Below, piece by piece: positions 17,169-30,065 of a DNA stretch of 64,000 bases. Both the position numbers and the translations under genes were made by a program. Position 1 is the first letter of the stretch. Every line of letters starts with the position of its first letter. Source of the DNA: Gammaproteobacteria bacterium (lineage in GTDB: Bacteria; Pseudomonadota; Gammaproteobacteria; Pseudomonadales; Azotimanducaceae); NCBI GenBank assembly GCA_026708185.1, contig JAPOVK010000062.1, positions 100,122-164,121 of the forward strand, given 5' to 3'. The notes below the pieces were generated by a model. The model ran no database searches. It had not been told where the DNA came from and saw only the letters and a list, made by a program, of their open reading frames with translations.

Positions 17169-17196
17169 GAAACCGGCGCCATATGGCGCCGGTTTC
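17169..17196 (-). terminator. Rho-independent terminator between convergent genes
   Basis: A perfect 12-bp inverted repeat (17169-17180 and 17185-17196) with the tetraloop ATAT. On the minus strand it is followed by GGTTTTAA, giving the T-run expected for termination of the nrdAB transcript. The plus side has no T-run, so effect on the deacylase transcript is less certain. Confidence 0.8.
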
Positions 17197-17220
17197 GCAT
17201 TCGGGCAGGGCGAGGTTCGG

Positions 17221-18573
17221 TCAGTCCCAGCTCAAAGCGCCGCCCGTCTGGTACTCGGTCACCCGCGTCTCGAAGAAGTTCTTCTCCTTTTTCAAGTCCA
17301 TGATCTCGGACATCCACGGGAACGGGTTCTTGGCGCTGGGGAACTGTTCGGGCAGGCCGATCTGCGCCAAGCGCCGGTTGGCGATGAACTGGAGGTATTC
17401 CGCCATCGTGTTGGCGTTCATGCCGAGCACGCCGCGGGGCATGGTGTCGCGCGCGTAGCGGGTCTCGAGTTCCGCCCCTTCGAGGATCATGCGCGTTGCG
17501 AGAGCGCGCATGTCGTCGTCCCACAGGCGCGCGTTCTCCAGCTTGATCTGGTTGATGACGTCGATTCCGAAGTTCACGTGCATGGACTCGTCGCGCAGGA
17601 TGTACTGGAACTGCTCGGACGTGCCGGTCATCTTGTTGCGCCGACCCATGGAGAGGATCTGTGTGAAGCCGCAGTAGAAGAAGATGCCTTCCATGACGCA
17701 GTAGTAGGCGATCAGGTTCTTGAGCAGCGCCTTGTCCGCCTCGACGGTGCCGGTCTGGAAGGTGGGATCGGCGAGTTCGCGCGTGTACTTGAGCGCCCAG
17801 GAAGCCTTGTGGGCGACCGAGGGAATCTCGTGGTACATGTTGAAGATCTCGCCCTCGTCCATGCCCAGCGACTCGATGCAGTACTGGTAGGCGTGGGTGT
17901 GGATGGCTTCCTCGAACGCTTGGCGCAGCAGGTATTGCCGGCACTCCGGGTTGGTGATGAGCCGGTACACGGACAGCACGAGGTTGTTCGCGACCAGCGA
18001 GTCGGCCGTCGAGAAGAACCCGAGGCTGCGCTTGACGATCGTCCGTTCATCGTCGGACAGGCCCGCATCCGACTTCCACAGGGACACGTCCGCGGTCATG
18101 TTGATTTCCTGGGGCATCCAGTGGTTGGCGCAGCCGTCGAGGTACTTCTGCCAGGCCCAGTCGTACTTGAACGGCACGAGCTGATTGAGGTCGGCGCGGC
18201 AGTTGATCATCGCCTTCTGATCCACGGTGACGCGCTCGCCGTGTTCGATTCCGGACTCGGCGTCGAGATGGGCGGCCGCCTGGGCAACGGCGTCCGCTAG
18301 CGCCTCGGCTGGCGCCGGCGCCGGATCCTCAGGCGTTGCTGGCGGAATTGGCGGCAACTGTGGCGACGGCATCGGCTGCACCTCGGACACGGCGTCCAAA
18401 GTGGCGACAGGCGGCTCGGCTGGGCCCGGTGGAGGCGCCGGCTCCGGCGGTCGGTCTTGTGGTACGGCGACTTCCAGGCCTTCCAGAAACGACCGGCTCG
18501 CCGCCGCATCGCGCGGTGTCGTGGCGCCGCCCCCGGCGAGGCCGTCTTGATCGTAGTCGTCCCAGCTCAGCAT
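17221..18573 (-). CDS. nrdB: Ribonucleoside-diphosphate reductase class Ia, beta subunit
   Basis: A 450-residue radical-generating subunit. The diiron/tyrosyl-radical region reads [11 protein letters not shown], keeping the E-x-x-H-x-x-x-Y spacing of E. coli Glu115/His118/Tyr122. Later iron ligands lie in EGIFFY and [10 protein letters not shown]. The C-terminal tail ends [11 protein letters not shown]. An unusual N-terminal extension of about 100 residues is rich in proline and alanine (residues 40-90). The gene lies 94 bases downstream of nrdA and should share its transcript; a terminator follows it. Confidence 0.95.
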   Translation of the reverse strand: MLSWDDYDQDGLAGGGATTPRDAAASRSFLEGLEVAVPQDRPPEPAPPPGPAEPPVATLDAVSEVQPMPSPQLPPIPPATPEDPAPAPAEALADAVAQAAAHLDAESGIEHGERVTVDQKAMINCRADLNQLVPFKYDWAWQKYLDGCANHWMPQEINMTADVSLWKSDAGLSDDERTIVKRSLGFFSTADSLVANNLVLSVYRLITNPECRQYLLRQAFEEAIHTHAYQYCIESLGMDEGEIFNMYHEIPSVAHKASWALKYTRELADPTFQTGTVEADKALLKNLIAYYCVMEGIFFYCGFTQILSMGRRNKMTGTSEQFQYILRDESMHVNFGIDVINQIKLENARLWDDDMRALATRMILEGAELETRYARDTMPRGVLGMNANTMAEYLQFIANRRLAQIGLPEQFPSAKNPFPWMSEIMDLKKEKNFFETRVTEYQTGGALSWD

Positions 18574-18638
18574 GTTCGCCTCCTTTTGGAATTCACGATG
18601 TCCTTTCGTTCTCTCATGCGCGTCTCAACGCGTCCTTT

Positions 18639-18667
18639 ACCAAGCACCAAGCACCAAGCACCAAGCC
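18639..18667. repeat. Short tandem repeat in the nrdA-nrdB spacer
   Basis: Four near-perfect copies of a 7-base unit (CCAAGCA) lie immediately beyond the nrdA stop codon. Such repeats can change copy number by slippage. No function is evident. Confidence 0.6.
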
Positions 18668-22690
<4,023 letters not shown>

Positions 22691-22890
22691 ATGACTGGCG
22701 GCTCCTTGTTCTGTGACTTTATCGCGTACCTGGTTATTTATCCAGCGCTATACCTAGGTTGTCGCCGACCTACGGCGTGGATCGGGCTGCGGCATGGAGC
22801 GGTGGAATGGTAGGGAGCGGTTTGTGCGGCGTCTGGGCGGGATGAATGGGCCGTGGCACGCTGCGGGGCGCGCCTGTGTGCTCCGTCAGA

Positions 22891-22938
22891 ACGCAATATG
22901 TAGGCATGCCCTCTCCTTGGGAACCCAACATAGAGCGG
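22891..22938. promoter_or_regulatory. Weak pair of NrdR-box-like sites upstream of nrdA
   Basis: CAATATGTAG (22894-22903) and CAACATAGAG (22926-22935) each match about 11 of 16 positions of the NrdR consensus. Their centres are 32 bases apart, about three helical turns, as NrdR pairs usually are. Individually weak; the spacing is the main support. Confidence 0.35.
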
Positions 22939-23058
22939 TTTGCGGCACAATGCAACAGGTTTTCGCAGACCGAAACCTGTGCACAACTCCTTGGCACCTG
23001 GTGGCCAACCTCCCGTGCAGCGGTGCACAAACGGTGAGCAACCGGGGCGAACCGCGAG

Positions 23059-23074
23059 GCACTATATGTTGTGG
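23059..23074. promoter_or_regulatory. NrdR box, strong match
   Basis: The 16-mer GCACTATATGTTGTGG matches 14 of 16 positions of the NrdR-box consensus ACACWATATATWGTGT. It lies about 370 bases upstream of nrdA and 150 bases upstream of glpK. NrdR represses ribonucleotide reductase genes in response to dATP. No equally good partner lies at the usual 31-32 base spacing. Confidence 0.5.
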
Positions 23075-23095
23075 GTGGTCGCGGGTGAGTAAGGT

Positions 23096-23104
23096 TGTGG
23101 ATAA
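23096..23104. promoter_or_regulatory. DnaA box in the nrdA upstream region
   Basis: TGTGGATAA is an exact reverse complement of the consensus DnaA box TTATCCACA. A one-mismatch relative, TGTGCACAA, lies at 22978-22986. In E. coli, DnaA boxes upstream of nrdAB link its expression to replication initiation, so the same control is plausible here. The rest of 22691-23226 shows no gene. Confidence 0.5.
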
Positions 23105-23226
23105 CGCCTTGATAAGTTCGGGAAAAGCCGTTTGGGTGCGGTGGGTGGAGACCCTCGGCACGTTTCTGTCCACTTACGGTCCCGCACGGATGTCGTAAAG
23201 TCCCGGCTGGTCTGGCCGTTGGAAGT

Positions 23227-24732
23227 GTGACCGTGCCGTACGTGCTGGCGATCGATCAGGGGACATCGAGTTCGCGCGCCGTCGTGTTCGACGCCGACGG
23301 TCGCGAAGTGGCTGCCGCGCAGCACGCTGTCGAGGCCGTGTTCCCCGCCGACGGCTGGGTCGAGCAGGAACCGGAGACCCTGTGGAACAGCGTGCTGGCC
23401 GTGGGCCGCGAGGCGATCGCCGAGAGCCGGGTGGCGCCGGAGCAGATCGCGGCGATCGGCATCGTCAACCAGCGCGAGACGACGCTGGCTTGGGATGCGC
23501 GCACCGGGGACGCGCTCGGCAACGCCATCGTCTGGCAGGATCGTCGCACAGCCGAGGAATGCCAGCGGATCCGCGACGAAGGCGTCGAACCCGAAATCGC
23601 GGCGATAACGGGCCTGTTGGTGGACCCGTACTTCTCGAGCACGAAGCTGAAATGGCTGCTGGAGGAGCGCGACTTGGAGGTGGCCGCGGCCCGCGGCGAC
23701 GTGCGCTTCGGCACCGTGGACAGTTTCCTGGTCTGGCGGCTCACGAAAGGTGCCCGGCACGCGACGGACGCCACCAACGCCGCCCGCACCCAGCTTTTCG
23801 ACATCGGCCAGCAGACGTGGAGCGACCGGCTGCTCGACTACTTCGGCATCGCGCCGTCCGTGCTGCCGACCGTGCTCGACTGCGTCGACGACTACGGCGT
23901 CGCGGATGCCGAATGGTTCGGCGCGGCGATTCCGATCCGCGGCGTGGCGGGCGACCAGCAGGCCGCGTTGCTCGGCCAGGGCTGCCTCGAGCCGGGAATG
24001 GTCAAGAGCACGTACGGCACCGGGTGTTTCGTGATCGCCAACACCGGCACCGAGCAGGTGCGATCAAGCCAGCGCCTGCTCACCACCGTGGGCTACCGCG
24101 TGGGCGGGACCACCACCTACGCCCTGGAAGGCAGCATCTTCAACGCCGGCGTGGCCATCAAGTGGCTGCGCGACACGCTGCGACTGATCGAGTCCGCAGC
24201 GGATACCGAGCTCGCGGCGCGGCGCATCGCCGGCGACACCGGCGGCGTCTTCGTCGTTCCTGCGTTCACAGGTCTCGGCGCCCCGCATTGGCGGCCGGAT
24301 GCCCGGGGTCTGATCACGGGGTTGACCCTGGACTCGAACCCCGACCACATCGCCACCGCCACGTTGAAGGCCATCGGGTTTCAGACGGCCGATCTGCTCG
24401 CCGCGGTTGCCGCCGACGGCGTGGCCGCGACGGAGTTGCGCGTCGATGGCGGCATGGCCGTCAACGACTGGTTCTGCCAATTCCTGGCGGACGTTGCGGG
24501 CATGAACGTCGTGCGTCCGGCGAGCATCGAGACGACGGTTCTGGGCGCCGGCCTCCTGGCGGCGGTGGGTGCGGGGCTGCACGGCGACGTCCGGGCTGGA
24601 AGCCGCGCGTGGGGCGCGGCGCCGGCATCCGTAGAAGGCGTGCCTGGGCGGCGGTTCACGCCGGCCGTCGATGCCGAACATCGAGCGGATTGGCTGCGCG
24701 ACTGGCGGCGCGCCGTGGCGCGGGCGCTATAG
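23227..24732 (+). CDS. glpK: Glycerol kinase
   Basis: A 501-residue FGGY kinase that phosphorylates glycerol to sn-glycerol 3-phosphate. Diagnostic segments are AIDQGTSSSRAVVFD, GIVNQRETTLAWD, WQDRRTAEEC, the GMVKSTYGTGCF loop, and the C-terminal LRVDGGMAVNDWFCQFLAD. The length matches GlpK (about 500). The GTG at 23227 or a second GTG at 23233 could be the start. No glpF or glpD is adjacent. The frame is clean throughout. Confidence 0.95.
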   Translation: MTVPYVLAIDQGTSSSRAVVFDADGREVAAAQHAVEAVFPADGWVEQEPETLWNSVLAVGREAIAESRVAPEQIAAIGIVNQRETTLAWDARTGDALGNAIVWQDRRTAEECQRIRDEGVEPEIAAITGLLVDPYFSSTKLKWLLEERDLEVAAARGDVRFGTVDSFLVWRLTKGARHATDATNAARTQLFDIGQQTWSDRLLDYFGIAPSVLPTVLDCVDDYGVADAEWFGAAIPIRGVAGDQQAALLGQGCLEPGMVKSTYGTGCFVIANTGTEQVRSSQRLLTTVGYRVGGTTTYALEGSIFNAGVAIKWLRDTLRLIESAADTELAARRIAGDTGGVFVVPAFTGLGAPHWRPDARGLITGLTLDSNPDHIATATLKAIGFQTADLLAAVAADGVAATELRVDGGMAVNDWFCQFLADVAGMNVVRPASIETTVLGAGLLAAVGAGLHGDVRAGSRAWGAAPASVEGVPGRRFTPAVDAEHRADWLRDWRRAVARAL

Positions 24733-24762
24733 CTTAAGGAACGCGCTGCTAAACTACGCGGC

Positions 24763-26280
24763 GTGGCTGCCCATCCGCAATCCCAGCGCCAAGAGGTCGC
24801 GGATCAGCCGTACGCCGCGCTGGATCTCGGTTCCAACAGCTTCCACCTGATCGTCGCCCACGACCACGACGGCCGCCTGCAGGTCGTCGATCGCCACAAG
24901 GAGATGGTGCGCATCGCGGAAGGGTTGACGGAAGCCAACGAGCTTTCCGCGACCGTGGCCGCCCGGTCGTTGGCATGCCTCAAGCGCTTCGGACAACGCA
25001 TCCGCCACCTGCCGCGCCACCACGTGCGCATCGTCGGCACCAACGCGTTGCGCCAGGCGCGCAACAGCCGCGACTTCATCGACGCTGCCGAGGACGTTCT
25101 CGGGCACCGCGTGGAAATCATCAGCGGGCGCGAGGAAGCACGGCTGATCTACCTCGGCGTGTCGCACTCCCTGGAAGACCAGTTCGACTCGCGGCTCGTG
25201 GTCGACGTCGGCGGTGGGAGCACCGAGCTCATTCTCGGGCGCCAGTTCCAGCCACGGCTCATGGAGAGCCTCTACATGGGCTGCGTATCGATGTCGGCCC
25301 GGCACTTCGCGAACGACGCCATCGACGCCACGCGGTTCGCGCGGGCGGAGACCGCCGCCCGCCAGGAACTCGAGGTGATCGAGGAAATCTACCGCGCCCG
25401 CGGCTGGGACACGGCGATCGGCTCCTCCGGTACATTGATTGCGATTCACGATGCCATTGTCGAACTCACGGGCGTTCACGGCATCACGAGCGACGGCCTG
25501 GCCGCCCTCAAGGACCGCTTACTGGCGGCCGGTCGAACGGACGGTCTCGATCTGCTCGCGGTCGACGAGGAGCGCGCGCCCGTGTTTCCGGGCGGCGTGG
25601 CCATCGTCGCGGCCACCTTCGAGTCGCTCGGCATCAGGGAGATGACGGTCTCGGACGGTGCATTGCGGGAGGGATTGCTGCACGACCTGCTCGGACGGGT
25701 GCATGCCCAGGACATCCGCGACGCCACGGTCGCCGACCTGATCGAGCGCTACCATATCGATGAGCCCCACGGCCGTCGCGTCGCCAGCACGGCGGCGCGG
25801 ATCCTCGAACAGGGCGGCTGGCAGTTGACGGGCTTCGGGGCCCGCCGACTGTTGCGCTGGGCCGCGATGCTGCACGAGATCGGAATGGACATCGCCCACA
25901 GCCAGTACCATAAGCACGGCGGCTACCTGCTCGACAACATGGACCTGCCGGGCTTCTCGCGCTCGGAGCAGCACCACCTGTCAATCATCGTCCGCGGCCA
26001 CCGGCGCAAGTTCCCCATCGAGGAATTCCGCCACGCGCCGCAAATGGTGGCGCTGTGCGTCCTGCTCCGCCTGGCGACGGTGCTGCACCGAGCGCGCTCG
26101 GACCAGGTTCTGCCGCGGTTCTCGGTCACCGCGAAGGACGGGCTCGCGCCGGGCGGCGAGGTCCGGCTCGCGTTCCCCCGCAAGTGGCTCGCCGAGCACC
26201 CGCTGACCAAGCTCGATCTCGAGCAAGAGGCCGACTACCTGTCCGCCATCCCCTTGAAGCTGAAGGTATCGGTGCGGTAG
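24763..26280 (+). CDS. ppx: Exopolyphosphatase (Ppx/GppA family)
   Basis: A 505-residue ASKHA-fold phosphatase. The two phosphate loops are ALDLGSNSFHLIVA and VVDVGGGSTELILG, with the sugar-kinase-like GSSGTLIAI in between. The C-terminal third carries an HD-type helix region (LLRWAAMLHEIGMDIAH). It should hydrolyse terminal phosphates of polyphosphate or pppGpp. The GTG start is 30 bases beyond glpK. It is convergent with ppk, and the two stop codons are arms of one inverted repeat. Confidence 0.93.
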   Translation: MAAHPQSQRQEVADQPYAALDLGSNSFHLIVAHDHDGRLQVVDRHKEMVRIAEGLTEANELSATVAARSLACLKRFGQRIRHLPRHHVRIVGTNALRQARNSRDFIDAAEDVLGHRVEIISGREEARLIYLGVSHSLEDQFDSRLVVDVGGGSTELILGRQFQPRLMESLYMGCVSMSARHFANDAIDATRFARAETAARQELEVIEEIYRARGWDTAIGSSGTLIAIHDAIVELTGVHGITSDGLAALKDRLLAAGRTDGLDLLAVDEERAPVFPGGVAIVAATFESLGIREMTVSDGALREGLLHDLLGRVHAQDIRDATVADLIERYHIDEPHGRRVASTAARILEQGGWQLTGFGARRLLRWAAMLHEIGMDIAHSQYHKHGGYLLDNMDLPGFSRSEQHHLSIIVRGHRRKFPIEEFRHAPQMVALCVLLRLATVLHRARSDQVLPRFSVTAKDGLAPGGEVRLAFPRKWLAEHPLTKLDLEQEADYLSAIPLKLKVSVR

Positions 26281-26299
26281 CGAGGCGCGTTTCTACCGC
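26274..26299. terminator. Inverted repeat containing both stop codons of ppx and ppk
   Basis: GCGGTAG (26274-26280) and CTACCGC (26293-26299) are perfect 7-bp arms. Each arm contains the TAG stop codon of one of the converging genes. The 12-base centre is GC-rich and there is no T-run on either side, so its value as a terminator is uncertain. Confidence 0.45.
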
Positions 26300-28374
26300 G
26301 TCAGCTTGTCGAGCAGTTCCTCCTGGGCACAGCGCCGGTCGCCGGTGCCTCGCTCGGCGCGCTCGTAGCTGCCGTCGGACTTCAGCACCCAGGCCTGGGT
26401 ATTGTCGTCCAGGTACGGGTCGATTCCTTCCTGCAGGACCGCCTTGCGGATGCGCTTGTCCTCGATCGGAAAGCAAGCCTCGACCCGTGAGAAGAAGTTT
26501 CGTCCCATCCAGTCGGCGCTCGATAGATAGACGTTGGGCTGGCCGCCGTTTTCGAACACGAAGATTCGTGCATGCTCGAGGAAGCGACCGACGATTGAGC
26601 GCACATCGATGTTCTCCGAGACGCCCTTGATTCCGGGCCGCAGGGAACAGATGCCGCGGACCACGAGGCGCACGCGGACGCCGGCTTGGGAGGCGCGGTA
26701 CAGGGCTCGGATCACGTCCTCCTCGATGAGCTGGTTCATCTTCGCGACGACGCCCGACGGTCGCCCGGCCTTGGCGTGCGCGATCTCGGCTTCGATGTGG
26801 GCGAGCATGGTCTCGTGCAGCGTGAAGGGAGACTGCAGCATCTTGTTGAGCTGCCCGGCGCGGCCCATGGCCGTGAGTTGCTGGAACATGCTGGCGACGT
26901 CCGCGCTGAGGTCTGGATCGCAAGTCAGGAGCCCATAGTCCGTGTACAGCCGCGCGGTGCTGGCGTGGTAGTTGCCGGTGCTCAAGTGCACGTAGCGGCG
27001 CAGCTCGCCGTTCTCCCGGCGGATCACCATGAGCATCTTGGCGTGCGTCTTGTAGCCGACAATGCCATAGACCACCTGCGCCCCGGCCTCCTGCAAGTCG
27101 TTGGCGAGTTCGATGTTGGCGGCCTCGTCGAAGCGCGCGCGCAACTCGATGACGACCAGCACTTCCTTGCCGTTGGCGGCGGCCTCGATGAGCGCTTCGA
27201 CCACCGACGAGTCGGCACCGGTGCGGTACAGCGTCTGGCGAATGGACAGCACGTCGGGGTCCCGGGCCGCGCTGCGCAGGAAGTCGAGGACCGGCGCGAA
27301 GGAATGGAACGGATGGTGCAGCAGGATGTCCCGGGCGCGAATGGCCGCGAAAACGTCCGGCGCGGTCTGGATTCGGCGCGGCACGCCGGGCGTGAAGCCC
27401 GGGTATTTGAGGTCCGGCCGGTCCACGAGGTCGGGGATGGCGTTCAGGCGCATCAGGTTGACCGGGCCGTTGCAGTAGTAGACGTCCTCGGGGAGCAGCT
27501 CGAACTCGTCGGTGAGGAACTGCCCGACCTCGCGGGGACAGTCGTCGGCGAGTTCGAGCCGGACGGCATCGCCGAAGCGCCGTGACGGCAGTTCCCCCTC
27601 CAAGGCGATCTTGAGATCCTCCACGGCCTCTTCGTCCACGAACAGGTCGCTGTTGCGGGTGGCCCGGAACTGGTAGCAGCCGACCGCACGCATGCCGGGG
27701 AACAGCTCGTCGACGTGCGCATGGATGATGGACGACAGGAAGACGAAGTCGTAAGGGTGTTCGGCGAGATCCTGCGCCAAGCGGACGACGCGCGGGAGGG
27801 CACGCGGCGCCTGCACGACCGCCATACCGCTCAAGCGTCCGAACGCGTCCTTGCCTTCGAGCGTCACGATGAACGTCAGGTTCTTGTTGATGATGCGCGG
27901 GAAGGGGTGCGCTGGGTCCAAGCCGATCGGGGTCAGGATCGGCGCCAATTCGCGATGGAAGAAGTCGGCGAGCCATTCCTCCTGCGCGGCATTCCATTGG
28001 CTGCGCCGGAGGAAACGGATGCCCTCGGCGTTGAGCAGTGGAAAAAGCACGTCGTTCAGGACCCGGTACTGCTCGTCGACGAGTTCGTGTGCGAGCGTCG
28101 CGATGCGCTGCAACTGTTCGGTGGGGGAGAGGTTGTCGGGGCCGCGTTGCGTCGCGCCGAGGGCCTCCTGCTGCTTGAGGCCGGACACCCGGATCTCGAA
28201 GAACTCGTCCAAGTTCGATCCGCTGATGCACAGGAAGCGCAGACGCTCGAGCAAGGGTACGTCGGTGCCCTTAGCCTGTTCGAGCACGCGGCGGTTGAAT
28301 TCGAGCAGGGAGAGTTCCCGGTTGATGAAGAGATCGGGGCTCGCGAGGTTGGCCGCGTTCACGCTTGTCACCAT
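26293..28374 (-). CDS. ppk1: Polyphosphate kinase 1
   Basis: A 693-residue enzyme that makes polyphosphate from ATP. It begins with FINRELSLLEFNRRVLEQA, the usual PPK1 N-terminus. The catalytic-histidine region reads YVHLSTGNYHASTARLYTDYGLLT, and the second conserved region is RASQAGVRVRLVVRGICSLRPG with VGRFLEHARIF. The ATG at 28374 gives normal PPK1 length; the longer open frame upstream is out-of-gene sequence. It is divergent from cmoA with only a 10-base gap, so their promoters must overlap each other's coding region. Confidence 0.95.
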   Translation of the reverse strand: MVTSVNAANLASPDLFINRELSLLEFNRRVLEQAKGTDVPLLERLRFLCISGSNLDEFFEIRVSGLKQQEALGATQRGPDNLSPTEQLQRIATLAHELVDEQYRVLNDVLFPLLNAEGIRFLRRSQWNAAQEEWLADFFHRELAPILTPIGLDPAHPFPRIINKNLTFIVTLEGKDAFGRLSGMAVVQAPRALPRVVRLAQDLAEHPYDFVFLSSIIHAHVDELFPGMRAVGCYQFRATRNSDLFVDEEAVEDLKIALEGELPSRRFGDAVRLELADDCPREVGQFLTDEFELLPEDVYYCNGPVNLMRLNAIPDLVDRPDLKYPGFTPGVPRRIQTAPDVFAAIRARDILLHHPFHSFAPVLDFLRSAARDPDVLSIRQTLYRTGADSSVVEALIEAAANGKEVLVVIELRARFDEAANIELANDLQEAGAQVVYGIVGYKTHAKMLMVIRRENGELRRYVHLSTGNYHASTARLYTDYGLLTCDPDLSADVASMFQQLTAMGRAGQLNKMLQSPFTLHETMLAHIEAEIAHAKAGRPSGVVAKMNQLIEEDVIRALYRASQAGVRVRLVVRGICSLRPGIKGVSENIDVRSIVGRFLEHARIFVFENGGQPNVYLSSADWMGRNFFSRVEACFPIEDKRIRKAVLQEGIDPYLDDNTQAWVLKSDGSYERAERGTGDRRCAQEELLDKLTR

Positions 28375-28384
28375 AATCGCGCCC

Positions 28385-29116
28385 GTGGGCACGACCAAAC
28401 AGAGTACCACCGGAACGGACCGGCTGTTCGACAGCCCGCGCCACCTCGTCGACTTCGTTTTCGACGAGTCGGTCGCCAGCGTCTTTCCGGACATGATCCG
28501 CCGGTCCGTGCCCGGATACGAGACGGTGACGCCGCTGACCGGCTTGATCGCGGCGCGCCACCTGCCGGAGAAGGGTCGCTGCTACGACCTCGGCTGCTCG
28601 CTCGGCGCCGGCACCCACGCCGTGCTGCGCGCCGTTGGCGACCGGCCATGCGAGATCGTGGCCGTCGACGACTCCGCGGCGATGCTGGCACGTGCCAAGG
28701 CGTTGGCTCCCGACGAGGACCGCGTGAGCTGGTCGCAGGCGGACGTGCGCGAAGTGGCCATCGAGGGTGCCGACGTGGTGATCCTCAACTACACGTTGCA
28801 GTTCCTGCCGCCCGAGGATCGCTTGGCGTTGCTGCGCTCGGTACGCCACGGCCTCAACGAGACGGGCGTCCTGTTGCTCTCCGAGAAGCTTGAGGCCTCG
28901 CAGTACATCACCGATCTGCACGTCGATTTCAAGCGCGCGAACGGATACAGCGATCTGGCGATCAGTCAGAAGCGCACGGCGCTGGAGAAGGTGATGCGCA
29001 TCGACTCGCTGGAGGCGCACGTCGCCAGGTTGCGCCGGGCCGGCTTCAACGAGGTGGAGGTCTGGTTCCGATGCCTGAACTGGGGCGCCATCGCCGCATT
29101 CCCGAAGCGGGCCTAA
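28385..29116 (+). CDS. cmoA: Carboxy-S-adenosyl-L-methionine synthase
   Basis: A 243-residue methyltransferase-fold enzyme that makes carboxy-SAM from SAM and prephenate, the donor for cmo5U34 in tRNA anticodons. Matching segments are FDESVASVFPDMIRRSVPGY, CYDLGCSLGAGTHAVLR, NYTLQFLPPEDR, and LHVDFKRANGYSDLAISQKR. The start is GTG 28385; length fits E. coli CmoA (247). cmoB follows directly, the usual gammaproteobacterial pairing. Confidence 0.95.
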   Translation: MGTTKQSTTGTDRLFDSPRHLVDFVFDESVASVFPDMIRRSVPGYETVTPLTGLIAARHLPEKGRCYDLGCSLGAGTHAVLRAVGDRPCEIVAVDDSAAMLARAKALAPDEDRVSWSQADVREVAIEGADVVILNYTLQFLPPEDRLALLRSVRHGLNETGVLLLSEKLEASQYITDLHVDFKRANGYSDLAISQKRTALEKVMRIDSLEAHVARLRRAGFNEVEVWFRCLNWGAIAAFPKRA

Positions 29117-29129
29117 GGAGCATAGGCGC

Positions 29130-30065
29130 ATCGACGCCCTGGAAACGCTGACAACGACCTGGCGGGGAGCGTCGCCCCTCGCCCGTCGCTGCGTTGATGT
29201 ACTGGAACCGCTCAACCATGGCGACCGTCCTCGGTGGCTCGCCGCCTTGGCCGATTTGCCCGCCGCGGTGCCCCGGCGTGTGTCGCTTGACGACTGCGTA
29301 ACCTTCGGCCATGCGCGCGATCTCGACGCTGCGGGTCGAGCCCAACTCGCGGACGCCCTGCGAGGGCTTAAGCCTTGGCGCAAGGGTCCGTTCCGTCTGT
29401 TCGGCGTGCAGATCGACGCCGAGTGGCGCAGCGACCTGAAGTGGGCGCGGATCGCGCCGCACGTGGATCTCGATGGCGCCCACGTGCTCGACGTCGGATG
29501 CGGCAACGGCTACTACGGTTGGCGGATGCTGGAGGCGGGCGCCGCCTCGGTCACGGGGATCGATCCGTCGCTTCTGTTCGTGTTGCAGCACGCGGCCGTG
29601 GCGTACTACGCGGACGATCCGCGCAACCTCGTGCTGCCGCTCACCCTGGAGGATGTCGAGCCCGGGCGCACGTTCGACACCGTTTTCTCCATGGGCGTCG
29701 TCTACCACCGGCGCGACCCGGCCGCGCACATCCGCGCCTTGGCCCGCCATGCGCATCGCGACACCGTGGTCGTGCTGGAATCCCTCGTCGTAGATGGCAG
29801 CCCGATCGAATGCCCGGACCGCTATGCGCGGATGCCCAACGTGCACCTGATCCCGGACGTGGCAACGCTCGCTGGCTGGCTCGGAGCGGCTGGGTTCGCG
29901 ACCGTGCGCCTGGTTGACCGGTCCGTCACGACGTCGGCGGAACAACGGTCAACACCGTGGATGACCTACCAGTCCCTGGCCGACGCGCTGGATCCGGCCG
30001 ACCCGACCCGCACGGTGGAAGGCTATCCGGCACCCGAGCGCGCCGTTATGATCGCGTCTCGATGA
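29130..30065 (+). CDS. cmoB: tRNA U34 carboxymethyltransferase, non-canonical start
   Basis: CmoB transfers the carboxymethyl group to U34 of tRNA. Core matches to E. coli CmoB are PWRKGPFRLFGVQIDAEWRSDLKW, LDVGCGNGYYGWRM, DTVFSMGVVYHRRDP and EGYPAPERA. The frame is open from 29079, but no ATG, GTG or TTG occurs before TTG 29247, which would remove about 40 residues that align with the CmoB N-terminus (RWLAALADLP). An AAGGAG site at 29115-29120 points to the ATC at 29130. I give that start tentatively; TTG 29247 is the alternative. The stop overlaps the next start (ATGA). Confidence 0.85.
   Translation: MDALETLTTTWRGASPLARRCVDVLEPLNHGDRPRWLAALADLPAAVPRRVSLDDCVTFGHARDLDAAGRAQLADALRGLKPWRKGPFRLFGVQIDAEWRSDLKWARIAPHVDLDGAHVLDVGCGNGYYGWRMLEAGAASVTGIDPSLLFVLQHAAVAYYADDPRNLVLPLTLEDVEPGRTFDTVFSMGVVYHRRDPAAHIRALARHAHRDTVVVLESLVVDGSPIECPDRYARMPNVHLIPDVATLAGWLGAAGFATVRLVDRSVTTSAEQRSTPWMTYQSLADALDPADPTRTVEGYPAPERAVMIASR

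Noticed and set aside
29247..30065. cmoB starting at TTG 29247 as the preferred call
   Set aside because: It would drop about 40 residues that align to the CmoB N-terminus; kept only as an alternative.
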